DNA of 64,000 bases, from positions 150,264,583-150,328,582 of the forward strand of contig NC_071390.1 of NCBI RefSeq assembly GCF_022682495.2. Reading direction: 5' to 3'. The stretch comes from Desmodus rotundus (Eukaryota; Chordata; Mammalia; Chiroptera; Phyllostomidae). The notes under the pieces were generated by a model, which was not told where the DNA came from, searched no databases, and saw only the letters and a program-made list of their open reading frames with translations. Shown one piece after another: positions 34,440-45,480 of the stretch; positions within the stretch are counted from its first letter, which is position 1; each line of letters opens with the position of its first letter. Made by a program: the position numbers and the translations under genes.

Positions 34440-34660
34440 TTCCGCTCTCCAGAGCTCTACTCTCTGCTTCTATGAATTGGGCTGTCTTAACTCCAGATGC
34501 GAGTGAAGTCATACACTGTGTCTCTCTCTGTCTGACTGATTTCGCTTACCATAATGTCTTCAAGATCTATCCACGTTCTTGCAAATGGCAGGGTTTTCTT
34601 CTTTCTGATGACTAAGTACTGAAATAATACGGTCCTTCATTTAAAGTGAGATCATTCCAT

Positions 34661-35869
34661 CTGGTTGTGTGTTTCACTCTAGCTGGTTTAGCCACGTGGG
34701 AACAGGGGTAAAGTAGGCAGAGAAAAACCAGTGATGCCTTGGTGGAGGGAAACCTCGTAGGGTAGGAAGAGAGACCTATTTGGCAGGCGTTGGGTTTGAA
34801 ATATTACAGAAGTCAGGTGAAGCCGTCTGGTAGACAGGTGGAAATTAGGATTCTAGGCTGTATATGTGCATGCTGGTGAGGAAAATCAACATGTGCAGTT
34901 CAGGGGTTTCCAGAGAGAGACACGTGCAGCTGAGGGGTATGCAAGACGGTCCTGTGGCATATGGGTAGGAAATATTTGAACTTCCACTTATATATTTCTT
35001 ATCATCTTTAATATTTTTATATGTGTCTCATTAATTGTATAATATGTTAGCACAATAATATGTATATTATTACATAGTAAATATGTGTATGTTGGGAGAT
35101 GTATGCTCAAAAATTATTTACTGATGGAGGTGATTTATCAAAAACATTGGGAACCACTAGCCGCATGCGAGACAGTAGAGAAAGAGGGATTGTAGTAAAC
35201 CCCTCACCCCAAACTGACACTGTGGAGGATGTATATAAGGAATTAGATTAGCTTTCAGCAGGACACGGCTCCTGTATTATTCCATCCTGTGTTGGGAATT
35301 AAAATCCCTAAGTGATCAGCCTTCCAGGAATGGGACAGAATAAAAATATAAAAAAGAACTTTATCATGATTGTGCTGTTGAACGAACAGGCTGCCATGGG
35401 ACAAGGTGGAGACCATTCAGCAGAGGCAGGGTAGCCGTGGGCGAGGCCGGCTGTGGGGGAGTGTGGAGGGCCCCACGGATCTGACAGAGAAGATTGGGCC
35501 ACGTGACCTTCGAGAGTTTTGTAACTCTAAGCATTCACGGGTGCATGAAGAATGAGCTGTGAACTTAGAATTATAATAATTTCTTCATGCAAGGAGTTGG
35601 CTAGAGGAAGGGTGAATCATAGCCTTGCATCTACAAACAGAGGGGCAATGGTCTGCCCAGACTGTAGCAAAGGGAGAGCTGGAGAATGTGTCAGCATTTC
35701 CAAAGTACTTCATGGGAGGGGCTGCCTGAGGAGCAGATGTGAACGCTTTGGTTACTGTGGTTGGTATTTTCCTATAGTGGAGAAGAGTGACTCACTGGGT
35801 CTCCATAGCCTGATGAAAATCACCCTAGAGAGGCAGCTCAGAATAGTGGAAAATTACTCTGTGTATCAT
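34661..35869. other. Unique non-genic DNA
   Basis: AT-rich at 34975-35110. A 122-codon plus-strand frame at 35552-35920 runs into a MIR and has no domain. Nothing else recognised. Confidence 0.5.
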
Positions 35870-36000
35870 TGTCTCTTGTGTTTATGGGTAAGGAAACCAA
35901 AGCCCAGAGAGGCTAAGTAAGTAACCAAGAGTCACACAGCTGATAAGTGATGAGGCTGGAATCCAAAACCAGGGCTCTCTAACTTAAGACCCCGTGTTTT
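35870..36000 (-). repeat. MIR SINE, antisense
   Basis: It reads 'gtaaggaaaccaaagcccag', 'agaggctaagtaagtaacca', 'gagtcacacagctgataagt' and 'ggctggaatccaaaaccagg', the antisense MIR order. Confidence 0.88.
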
Positions 36001-36129
36001 CTCTGCTATGTGATAAATTGAAGAAATGCCTTAGGAAAAACACAAAGGGCTGCGGGTGCTCAGAGATGTCAGAACACTCTCCTAAGAATGCAGGTGGGCC
36101 GCTGGAACAGAGATAACAAGAGTCACCAA

Positions 36130-36600
36130 AGCCCGCAGTGGTTTAAACTGGATGAGAACACTTTTCTCTCATGCAACGGTCTGAGTATAGGCAGCCCTGG
36201 ACCAATGTGACAGCTCCACTGTGTGGGGACCAGGTTCCTTCTAACCTCAGCTCTGCTCTGCCACCCGCTGCGGTGTTGCCTTATCTCGTGGTTGCACATC
36301 ATATCACTCCCACCGTGTCCACCGGGTCTGCGTTTCATGCAGCAGGAAGACAGAGAAGGAGAAGGGAGTCCCTGGGTCCTCCAAGGGGTGACCGGTCACG
36401 GCACACATTGCTTCTGCTCAGAGACCCTTGACCAGAACTAATCCCATGGCCACACCAAGTCATGAGGGAAGCTGGGATGTCTTCTTCCAGGGAGCGAAGT
36501 ACCCAGCTAAAACTCGGAGATTCTATTTTTAAAAGGACAAAGGAAGAATGGATACTGATAGGCAACAGCAGCCTCTGGCAGAGAAAATCACATCTGTTAG
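36130..36600 (+). repeat. Ancient interspersed repeat, family not named (copy 1 of 3)
   Basis: It starts 'gtttaaactggatgagaaca' with 'cttttctctcatgcaacggt' and 'gcagccctggaccaatgtga', and ends near 'gaccagaactaatcccatgg', 'ccacaccaagtcatgaggga' and 'agctgggatgtcttcttcca'. The same order of landmarks (CT-rich start, 'ttggccag', 'ggccacacc', 'ggctgggaaat') recurs at about 43000-43420 and 45215-45480. It is a dispersed eutherian repeat, possibly LTR-derived; I cannot give its name securely. Confidence 0.6.
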
Positions 36601-37019
36601 AAGAACGAGAAAAAGTTCATAAAAGAACAACGTGGGCTATTGTGAAGGGAAGGGGAGCATTCTAGTTATGGGAAATGGTCTGGGCAAGGGCAGAAGAGAT
36701 GGGCCTTTTTTAGAGAAGAGCTGGTAGCCAAGTTCGGCTGAAGAGTTTACTAGTGGAACTCTAAGGGAACTCTTCAGACAGGGCTGAACATTTTTGTCAT
36801 GGGCCTAAAATATATCATGGGTTTCTACTGCCTGTTGGTAGAGAAGAGACTGCAGGTCTGTGAGAGCAAAAAGTGTTATGATTGGGTTGTACTTTTCAGA
36901 GATGGTTCTAGCAATTAGTTTGCATAGTGTGGATGGAGGGAGGCAAGAATAGGAAGCAGGAAGGGTGGTAGAAAAATGCTGGACTGGGACAAGGAGGCCT
37001 GGCAACAAACCTTCTGCCA
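36601..37019. other. Unique non-genic DNA
   Basis: Nothing recognised. Confidence 0.45.
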
Positions 37020-37195
37020 CTCATTAACTACTGCCGAGTGGTTAAGAGTCAGGCTCTGGGATCACAGTGCCGGCATCCTCGCCTCAGCTTCACCACGTGA
37101 CGGTCACACAAAGACCCAGATAACCTAGGGACAGTGCTTAGCCTGTGCCGGGTGCATGTCGAGCACTGGCTTGGCTGTTACCTCAAATAAACCTT
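37020..37195 (+). repeat. MIR SINE, sense, fragmentary
   Basis: It reads 'gagtggttaagagtcaggct' and 'ctgggatcacagtgccggca', then after a gap 'agtgcttagcctgtgccggg'. The core is partly lost. Confidence 0.7.
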
Positions 37196-37812
37196 CTCTC
37201 TTTAGGTAAGTGAACAGGTTCCTTAGTTAAATACAAAGGTTCAATGAGTTGATTTCTGAAGACATTTTCAGCTCTCAAATTCCCTGAATCTATGAGTATA
37301 ATACAGATGCTTAACACTGGCTGAAGAAATCTGAAAATAATATTTTAGGGCAGTTTTTATTAGGTCACATAATATATATTGTTAACTTACCTTTTTTTCT
37401 CCCAGAGAAAATTACAATGATTTTTTTGATTAGAGAAAAAGAGAATTATATTCAAATCATATTTTACTTAATGCAAAAAAAACAAACCAAAGATGCCAGC
37501 CTGGGGCATTGAGGCAGGGCTGCCACCGGCTGTGCGCTTCTTTCTCTGGTCTTGCAGGGACAAAGAGGCTCCATGTTTTCTGAATCGAATTGGGATGTAT
37601 GTGCTTTATCATGGTTGGTTTGTTTTTTCCAGGAAACTACTAACAGGATCTCTAGGTCCAATGTGCCTCCTAGATAGATTTTCTGCTTCCTGGAGAATTA
37701 CGAGGGACTCTTGGATCCCAGGCGTGGGTGAGCAGGGTTGTTCAAGGAGCTCTGTAGCAAAGAGGGATCGATAACAGGAATACAAGCAGCTAGTCTGCTG
37801 CTGTTTCATCCG
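37196..37812. other. Unique non-genic DNA
   Basis: Overlapping frames of 65-93 codons at 37464-37809 on both strands, with no domain. Confidence 0.45.
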
Positions 37813-38198
37813 TGTTTCGGGCTGAATTGTGTCCTACCCGCCGGTACCTCAGAACATGTCCTTCGCTGGACATCCGGTCTTCACAGAGATTATCAAGTTA
37901 AAACGAGGCCATCCCACACAACTGGTGATCTTACAACGAGGGGAAACGTCATGTGCAGGTGAGGGCAGAGATCAGGGTAATGTTCACAAGCCAAGGAACA
38001 CCCAAAGTCACCGGAAAACCATCAGAAACTGGGTGAGAGGCCTGGAACAGGCTCTGTCTCACAGCGCTCGGGAGGGGCCAGCCCTGCTGCGCCTAGACCC
38101 CGGACTTCCAGCCTCCGGAGCTGAGACAATACCCTGCTCTTGTTTAAGCCCCGTGCCTGTGGTACTTTGTTACAGCAGCCCTGGCAAACTGATACTGT
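37813..38198 (+). mobile_element. MLT1-type LTR (ERVL-MaLR), sense
   Basis: It opens 'tgtttcgggctgaattgtgt', keeps 'gtacctcagaacatgtcctt', 'agattatcaagttaaaacga' and 'cccggacttccagcctccgg', and ends 'gtggtactttgttacagcag' then 'ccctggcaaactgatac'. A solo LTR. The 129-codon frame across it is not a gene. Confidence 0.85.
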
Positions 38199-38199
38199 C

Positions 38200-38312
38200 C
38201 ACATCACACAGAGGGTGAAATGACCAGCACTTAGAACAGTGCCTGGCACATATTTGTCAGATGAATAGCTGAATGCGTGAACAAACTGTTTGAATGAATG
38301 AATGACCTCTCA
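38200..38312 (+). repeat. L2 LINE 3' end, sense
   Basis: It reads 'gcacttagaacagtgcctgg' and 'cacatatttgtcagatgaat', then a GAAT-type tail 'tttgaatgaatgaatgacct'. It lies directly after the MLT1 LTR. Confidence 0.85.
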
Positions 38313-40109
38313 CCTCCTCTCTCTTTAGGAATTCTCTTCTGTCATCAGCTGCACATGTGATGCAGTTACTGGAGAACTAGGGAGGGGAGGGGTCATGACA
38401 GTGGAAAGAACAGCTGTCAATAATAGCCTGCAGTTCCTAGAAATTCTCCCTGGGCTGCAGGTGCCCGGCCTTGGCCAGCCCTGCTAAGTCCAGGAAAATT
38501 CGCTTAGGAGGATTAAACCTACCATTTATTATTATTTTTTTTTATTTTTAGAGCTAAGAACCTATTCATGTAAATAAGTTGACTTAGTGTTTAATATCAG
38601 CAAAATAGCTCAAAATATTGGAAGGTTTGAGGGAACAGGGTAACCTCTGGTGTGTATTTTCAGAGCAGTTACCTCTGTGAAGAAACATCTGAGCTTCTGG
38701 GAAAATATAATCCATATGTGCCGGGCCCATTTATCCTGCAAACCTGGGAAAGACTTGCTTTGTAAGCAGCAGAGGAGGGAGAGAAATGCTGGAGAACTTT
38801 CAACCCAATCTCTTTAATTAAGTTGCATTTCCTTTCGCCAGCATCACTCCACTCGCAAAGACCTTTGGGGCTGTTTCTTTTTCAGGGTGCAGACCCATCT
38901 CCCACCCCTCACAGGTGCCTTGAATGAAGCTCACATGCAGGTTTTACAGCCCCAGGCCCAGCCCCAGCCCCAGCCTCACTGGCATTTCCTAAGCAGCCGA
39001 GATTTGCCTCGCTTCACTAACCACTTCTCCCAGGTGAGTCGCTTCATGGAAGCTGGTGGATGATTTCTTTTAGAGTTTGGGGAGATGAAAAAAATAAGGT
39101 CCAACACCAATACCCAAAAAGTTGGACAAGGTAAGAATTTGCTCAGTGTTACTAGAAACAAAATGTTTGTCCCATGCTGCTTAGCATACAGCAGTTTCGT
39201 AATAAATTCTTCTATGCCGCCTGTTCAGACAAATGTGAAGCTCCGTTCCAGGGAGCTCCAGAATACATAAACCACCTGGGACTGAGCCCCATCCGTTCAG
39301 AGCCTCTTTACTTTGGGTTATGTTTTATTCAGTTAGTCATTGTTTTATGTAGGTAGGTAGCTTCATAAACTCTCAAAAAGCCCATCATTGTTCATAAGCA
39401 TCAAAAAGAATGTGAAGTGAGAGTTTTGTCCTTGGATTGAAAACAGTTTATTGGTAGAAGATATAAGAGGGAGAGAAACAGTTCATGCAAGGGGCAGAAG
39501 AGTTATCTGCCTTGAAGAATGAACTTGAAGACATAAATTGCAGAGCTGGCTGACACAGCTGTGTCACTACACTGTGTCAGAGACAAGGGACATCATACCA
39601 CTAAAGAGGTATGGACCCCCACGGTCTTAAGTCTTCTCAGACTTAACTCTTGTATTTGCACAACCTGAATTGCAGGTTCCCTGCCTGAGGAGTGAAATCA
39701 CATTGAACCTCCTCTGTTCTGATTCATGAAGGGGAAGAGCAATTTGAATTAGTAAAAGTTCTGAGATGCATTTTTTTTTAGCCTCACATGCCTAGAGTTG
39801 AATTAATTCATGTTCCTCATTTCATAATACATCATTATAACTTGTCCTTGGGAAGTCCCCTGAATTCTTTTCCTGCCTTCCCATTTTTCTTTCTTCCTTA
39901 CTTCTTTCCTTTTATCTCCCATCTGTTCTAATGTGTTCAATATGTGTTCTTGTGTGTATGTGTGCTTGCAAAATGAATGTGTGCTCAGGTGCATATGCAT
40001 TTTAATTTTTGCATATTGGATTGTGTTAAAGAACATATGCTATGTAGTCTCAGCATTTATTTGCCCACTGCCCCCGTGATGGATCTGCCGGTCACCTTCA
40101 GCAACCCAG
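38313..40109. other. Unique non-genic DNA
   Basis: A T-rich tract lies at 38530-38550. The short tandem phrase 'ccccagcccagcc' type repeat is near 38950-38970. A transcript-like tail candidate near 39440 was considered and rejected. No gene. Confidence 0.5.
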
Positions 40110-40900
40110 CCCCCCAAGAATGCTAACACGAATTCATTTACTCCACCAGTATCTATGTGAGCACTACGGCAACGCGTGCCGGGTGTGGTTCCTGGCGCGT
40201 AGGGTGTATCAGAAAACAAACAGATAAAAAGTCCTCTACTTTTAAAGTTTGCAGTCCCGCAGGATGAGATAGGAAATAAACTAAAAGACTTAAAAGACTT
40301 AATAAATAAGTAAACTGCATAGTATGTTAGAAGGTTGTAAGTGTGATAAGGAAAAAGAAAAAGTAGGTCAGAGTAAGCAAGAATGGTGTTGTGGGGAGGG
40401 AGTGGGCAGCAATTTAAAGAGTTTGTCAGGGCAGTCGGTCGTGTGAGCATGGACTTGAAGGAGACAGGGGTGATCGTGCAGACACCTAAGGGGAGGGACA
40501 TCCAGAAAGAGCAACAGCCATTGCAAAGCCTAAGGCTAGAACATGGGTGTCACGTTCCAGCTATAGCAAGTACGCCAAGGTGTAGGGGGCTGAGGGAGCG
40601 AGGGAGAGGTCAGCAGGGAATGGGAACAGATCCTGTAAAGCCTTGAAGGGCGTTTAAAGGACTTTGATTTTTATTCTAGGTGGGGAATTTCTGGAGTGAT
40701 TTGAGCAAAGGTCATGATCTAAGTTATGTTTTAAAAGGATCGGCCTGTGTGACCTGCTCAGAAAAGGCTGCATGAAAAGCCAGGGTACAGCAGACGTTCT
40801 GGTTGGAAGGCTTCTCCAACAATGTGAACGGAAGATGATGGCAGATGAGGCCAGAGTGCCAGTGGTAAAGATGGTGCGAGGTGGTCAGATCTGAAATCTA
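40110..40900 (-). repeat. Long L2 LINE, antisense
   Basis: About 790 bp in continuous antisense L2 order: 3' end ('aattcatttactccaccagt', 'gagcactacggcaacgcgtg'), then 'gtaagtgtgataaggaaaaa', 'gggagggacatccagaaaga', 'gcaacagccattgcaaagcc', 'gatcctgtaaagccttgaag', 'ttgagcaaaggtcatgatct' and 'gttttaaaaggatcggcctg'. This covers the 3' UTR and the C-terminal third of ORF2. It is the longest L2 in the window apart from 59650-60530. The 153-codon antisense frame at 40040-40501 does not follow a known protein. Confidence 0.88.
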
Positions 40901-40984
40901 AAGCTCAAAGGATTCTCAGACCTCCTTTCTCACCAGGGTACTGACAGCCACAGAGCACACTGCTCGCACCCTAACAGTGAGAAA

Positions 40985-42411
40985 AACCGGGATATCCTAC
41001 AGATCCCGACATCTCCTAAGTCCATCAGAGAGCCAAGGTTCTGAAAGCAGACCAAAGCAATGGAGTTCAAACAAGTGACAAGATTCTCCCAGGAGAAACA
41101 AGACACACAGACTGCTTCACTTTTGGAGAGGCACAGCGAAAGGGGCAGCTGCCATGAAAGTGAGTAAGAAGAAATTTGCTAAAATTTTAGCAAATTCCTA
41201 AAGACCTGCTGTGGGCCGGTGTACCTACCAGTGTAGTATACCTGGGAGGTGTGGACACCAAGGGAGTTCTCCAGGGGCCTTAAAATGTGTTCCCAAAGGT
41301 TGAGGGAAGGGTAGGAGACCAAAGTGAGCATCCCTCAGTGGCCCAGGTGTGTAGGGAATGAGTAGCAGCCAGTGGAAAACAGGTAAAAACCACTGCACAC
41401 TAACCCCAACCTTTCTGTCATACAAAGCAAAAGTCTCATGCCACTGAGGGAAATACAACAGAACATCTCACGCCAGAGGTCCAGGGAAAGAGGTAGAAGG
41501 AAACCCCCTCTGCCTTTGAGGGAGGGGTATAAAGCCTTCCTCCTGCCCCCAGAGACCAGGCAAAGATTCACTGCTTCTGGGAGAAACAGAGAGGAAAAAC
41601 CCATCTGCCCCCAGAGGAGGGGCAAGAAAACTTCTTGGCCCCAGGATCTTGCACCAATACAAACCAGAGTTCTGTGACCACTGGGGAAGCATAGGCAAAT
41701 CTCTCCTGCTCGAAAGTACAGGCCAATGTAAGACAGAGTTTTGCTGCTGTGAGGGTAAGGGGTAGGGTGGAGAAGAGGAAGAATGCAGGCAGGCCCTACA
41801 CTCAAGGCCAAGTGCACGGTCCCTGCCTAAGACTAAGGCTGGACCAGGAGACTTGACAGTCCCCTCCTGCCACCCAGTCAGGAGCCTCACACTAGGTAAC
41901 AGCATTAAGAGTCTGCTACAGGAGGAGCAATAATGGGGTCAGAGAACCTCCAGGTGCCAGCATGCAGGACTGCTGAACTCCGAGGGTGAAACAGAAACAC
42001 AGAGATATTATTCTAGTGCCCAAAGCCGCCCACTGAGTAAAAGTTACCACTGGAGGAATTTGAAGCCTGTGGTGCCCTGAAGGTAATGGTGGCAACAATA
42101 AAACCCCAACCTGGCCCAACCACTGAGCAGATTGACTCAGTTCCCCCATACTAACGGCCTGACGAGGGAAGAGGCACGCCAACGTCGGAGAGTAAATCCT
42201 TTACCTCCATGCCTAACTCAATGCCTGGCATTCAGTAAAAAAATTTTAAGACACAAAAAAGCAAGGGGAAAAAAAGACCCATTGTTCAGAGATAAGTCAA
42301 TTAACAGAACCAGCTCAGTGATGCTGGAATTAGCACAACATGTCTTTAGAATAACTTTGATTAATATGTTAAAGGAACTAGTGGAAACTTCATGAACAAA
42401 TGGGGAAATGA
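40985..42411 (+). mobile_element. Old L1 or HAL1-like 5' region with ORF1 start
   Basis: About 41430-42160 has the look of an old L1 5' UTR: purine-rich, with loosely repeated units such as 'ctgcccccagagaccaggca' and 'ctgcccccagaggaggggca', then a switch at about 42240 to A-rich sequence. There 'aaaagacccattgttcagag', 'caattaacagaaccagctca' and 'attaatatgttaaaggaact' correspond to the ORF1 coiled-coil region, with a peptide ITLINMLKELVET visible before the copy breaks. HAL1 or an L1M subfamily cannot be separated by eye. Long antisense frames (145 and 160 codons at 41335-41905) come from base composition. Confidence 0.65.
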
Positions 42412-42847
42412 CCATTCACAGGCAAGGGGGAATAGGATTAGGATGATCCTTTAAACAGTTACCGGTCATTCCTGTGGTGGTACGTGGGGGTACCTGCATT
42501 CTATACGCACAAACAGCTCTACCTGTCAGTTGAAAGACATCAGGGCTCTGCTGGCAAGGAAGGACACAGGAGTGACGGATGTAGGCCACCAGCAGCAGGA
42601 TTGTGAGGGCCTGCATGGAAATCACTAACTTTACTGAATATTTCTCAAAGACCTCAAAGAGTTTTCTTCCGACCTTCTGGGAGGTATGTGTGTGCGCCAA
42701 GGTCAGGGTACTCTGGGAAGGGGTGGCCATGATGAAACCCGTCATGTCGCTGTTTTCCCTGGACTGGGTCAGATCTTATCATACAGTGGAAGGACAGGTC
42801 TCCATAGACTCCAGGAAGAAACAGAGGCAGAGGGAAAAAATCAAACA
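42412..42847. other. Unassigned insert with a 109-codon minus-strand frame
   Basis: The flanking octamer 'ggaaatga' occurs at 42404-42411 and 42848-42855, which would fit an insertion into the L1/HAL1-like element, though eight bases in A-rich DNA is weak. On the minus strand a 109-codon frame (42416-42745) contains a hydrophobic stretch, VKLVISMQALTILLLVAYI, that could span a membrane, preceded by a Lys/Arg-containing segment. I recognise no family. It could be a retrocopy of an unknown mRNA, an ERV piece or chance. Confidence 0.35.
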
Positions 42848-42855
42848 GGAAATGA

Positions 42856-42999
42856 AATCGGAAACACTGGATAGAAAAGGGATCACAGTAAACAGAACTG
42901 AGAGGACAATACAGTGAAGGTGAAGAAAAGGAGAAACTGCAGAGAATTAACACCAACATCAGTATCATCATCAGTTATACCAATTAGGATTACATTACT
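42856..42999. other. A-rich non-genic DNA, possible L1/HAL1 continuation
   Basis: A-rich sequence with 'gaaatgaaatcggaaacact' is loosely compatible with the coiled-coil part of L1 ORF1, but too diverged to call. Confidence 0.35.
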
Positions 43000-43420
43000 G
43001 TGCATAACCGAAAACTTGACTACAGTGGCTTAAACAAGGAAGTTTCTTTTGTTGTTGTTTTTTATATAACAGGAAATCTGGAGATTGACAGTTGCTCACC
43101 TAGGTTTAGCAATTCAAAGATGTTAGGGCTGACATCTTCACCACTGCAAGACAGTTGTCACAGCTCCAGCAATCACATCTGGGTTTCAGCCAGATATCTC
43201 TGTCACCTTTATCAGGAAAGCAAATGCAGTTCTAGAACCAGCCCTCTCCATCAGTACACTTCTACTTATGTCCATTGGCCAGCTGGTCACCTCCAGCAGC
43301 AAGGGAAGGTGGGAAATCCATGTTCTGTTAGTAAGGAAAGCGGGAATATGTGATATCGGATACACAATGTCAACAGTGTCTGCTCTCTGAATATTCATTG
43401 AGCCAGTGTCTGGAAAAGAA
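43000..43420 (+). repeat. Ancient interspersed repeat, family not named (copy 2 of 3)
   Basis: It has the same landmarks as at 36130: 'acagtggcttaaacaaggaa', 'aaatctggagattgacagtt', 'cacagctccagcaatcacat', 'gtccattggccagctggtca', 'gcaagggaaggtgggaaatc'. About 43430-43465 then reads as an L2-like end ('actagatgctcaataactgc'). Confidence 0.6.
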
Positions 43421-44837
43421 GCTACTATCACATCTGGCACATATACTAGATGCTCAATAACTGCAGGCTTTCAAAAAGCTGAAGAAAAGGAACTTCTCGG
43501 CAATGGCAGGATAGGAGATGGCCTAAGTATCAGAGGCCAGATTCCCACGCTACAAGACTGACAAACTGAACGTTTAAACTTGATTTTGTAATTCCTTGAA
43601 ATACTCAGCAACGACATTGCCATCCATTTAAGAGCAGTATTAACAGTGGCTGGGGTGGCGGGAGTTGTCCATATATCCTTAGCGGGTGGGATGGTTATTG
43701 TAAACTGAGAGGAAGGACATGGGGCCAGATGCAGAGAAACAGCAAATGTCACAGGAAATAAGCAAGTGCAGAGGTAGCCCCAGTTCTGAAGAGGACTTTT
43801 GAGGGGTGGAAGACCCCTCAAAAAGAGGAGCAGAGTCTGTAAATGTATTATATTTATACACATGTGTACTGTATAAACATTTCACAGTCTGCCAAGCCAT
43901 TCTTCAGAATCACAACATAGGAGAAGTTTCCTTACCCCCAAACAAATTATCTCAACACATCTCTTCTATCTACTTTGCAAAATCTTTTCAAGAATATATT
44001 AACTTTGTTGCTTTTAAGAAAATTTAAGGAACAGTTTTCAGAGTCTGTGTTCACACGGTCTAAGTGAAGAGATGAACTGACTTAAATAACTCTGAGTTCT
44101 TTAACAACCGGTAGAATGAATTGAAGCTCACCACAAAATCCTTTCCAGAACAGCAAATTCTTTTTTCCCACATTTCTGATGGTAATAGTGGCAGATTATA
44201 ATTTTCATTTCTCTACTCAATGTCTTCAGAGTACATGAGCCTACAAATCAAAAGTATCACAGACGTAATAGGCACCTGTCCCTTTTCCAGGGAGACATTC
44301 TGAATCCCCAATGCCATTTCCTTTGTAACTAATGAGAAATGGTGGTGCAGAGTAGCCACAATGAAGCACCAGAACATCCTTTAGGGACAGCATTTGGAGA
44401 ACATACATTCAGTGGAAATCATCTTGGTTCAAATAATTGTTTCCAATCAATATCCAGTTGGGAATCTCAACCAGGATGCAAATCAAAAAAAAAGTATATT
44501 TGAAAATGATTTTCTTCTCTATGGATAAATTTTAAGTATGTTACCGTACAGTTAAGTTAAACACTATAACTTACTATAAACATGCAACATAGGAACGTTG
44601 CACTTTAGACCACCAATCCTTCCCTTACACAGGAGGGTTGCTATATCCGGTTGGATACAAGCTTGGATGCTTAATAAAGACCCCAAATAACAGTGATTTC
44701 ATAGACGTTTGTCCTCCCTCGTGGAGAAGGTCAGGAAGGTGACCCAGGACTGGCACTGCAGCCATCATGAGCCCTGGTTCCTTCTAATCTTATTGTCAGC
44801 CATCCTCAACATACGACTTCCATCTCATGGCCTTTCT
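43421..44837. other. Unique non-genic DNA
   Basis: A 130-codon minus-strand frame (43471-43863) lacks any recognisable domain. Nothing else found. Confidence 0.5.
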
Positions 44838-45211
44838 TCGTCTGCTTAGGCTGCCATAACAAAATACCACAGACTGGCTGGCTTAAACAACAGAAATTAA
44901 TTTTCTCACAGTTCTAGGGGTTAGAAGTCCAAGATCAAGGTGCCAGCAGGGTTGGTTTCTGGTGAGGCCTTTCTTCCTGACTTGCAGATAACCTCCTTCT
45001 TGCTGTGTCCTCAAACTTTTCCTGAGTGTGCCTGCCCCTGAGGTCTCTTTCTCTTCTTATAAGGGCACCAATCCAATTGGATTAGGACCTCATCCTATGA
45101 CCTCATTTAACCTTAATTACCTCCTTAAAGTCCCTATCTCCAAATACATTCCCATTGGAGGCTAGGGCTTCAACTTATGTATTTTGGGTAGACGCAGTTT
45201 AATCTATAACA
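44838..45211 (-). mobile_element. MLT1-type LTR (ERVL-MaLR), antisense
   Basis: Well-preserved antisense order: 'gctgccataacaaaatacca', 'cagactggctggcttaaaca', 'gttagaagtccaagatcaag', 'ttggattaggacctcatcct', 'ccttaattacctccttaaag', 'ggctagggcttcaacttatg', ending 'gtttaatctataaca'. Confidence 0.92.
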
Positions 45212-45214
45212 AGG

Positions 45215-45480
45215 CCCAACATAAGCTGCTGTAGCTCCCATCATAATATTCACATTCCAGCCAGAAAGCAGAGAAAAGAAAAGTGGGAGGGAATAATTCC
45301 TTTTTTAGGGTTACAGCAAGAAATTTACACACATCGTTTCCACTCAAATTCCATTGGCCAAATCCTAGTGCTATGGCCACACCTATTTGCAAAGCAGGCT
45401 GGGAAATAGATTCCTTAGTGGAACTTCCATGCATCTGGCTTAAATTTCTATTCAGAAGGGGAAAATAGATGATAGGAGAT
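45215..45480 (+). repeat. Ancient interspersed repeat, family not named (copy 3 of 3)
   Basis: It shares 'ccattggccaaatcctagtg', 'ctatggccacacctatttgc' and 'aagcaggctgggaaatagat' with the copies at 36130 and 43000. It directly abuts the MLT1 LTR. Confidence 0.6.

Larger units (their letters stand above)
32975..34660 (-). mobile_element. Old L1 3' end, antisense, split by later insertions
   Basis: L1 blocks occur at 32980-33013 ('atggagacacacttgacata'), 33589-33898 ('taacaatatgtaagtgtaag', 'gggaagtgattaccacagta', 'ttagttaacacttctacctg') and 34440-34660 ('tgcttctatgaattgggctg', 'cttaccataatgtcttcaag', 'gttcttgcaaatggcagggt'). Removing 33014-33590 rejoins the first two so that a 'ttgacataacaatatgtaag' reading is continuous. 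Removing 33899-34452 rejoins the second and third. It is the host for the nested elements listed next. Confidence 0.85.

Noticed and set aside
39370..39770. Possible LTR or transcript 3' end on the minus strand
   Set aside because: AATAAA (complement 39447-39452) and a TATA-like word are only about 12 bp apart, which is not an LTR layout, and no TG...CA ends or duplication were found.
41335..41905. Minus-strand frames of 145 and 160 codons
   Set aside because: They lie antisense to a purine-rich L1/HAL1-like 5' region whose composition lacks stop codons; no domain.
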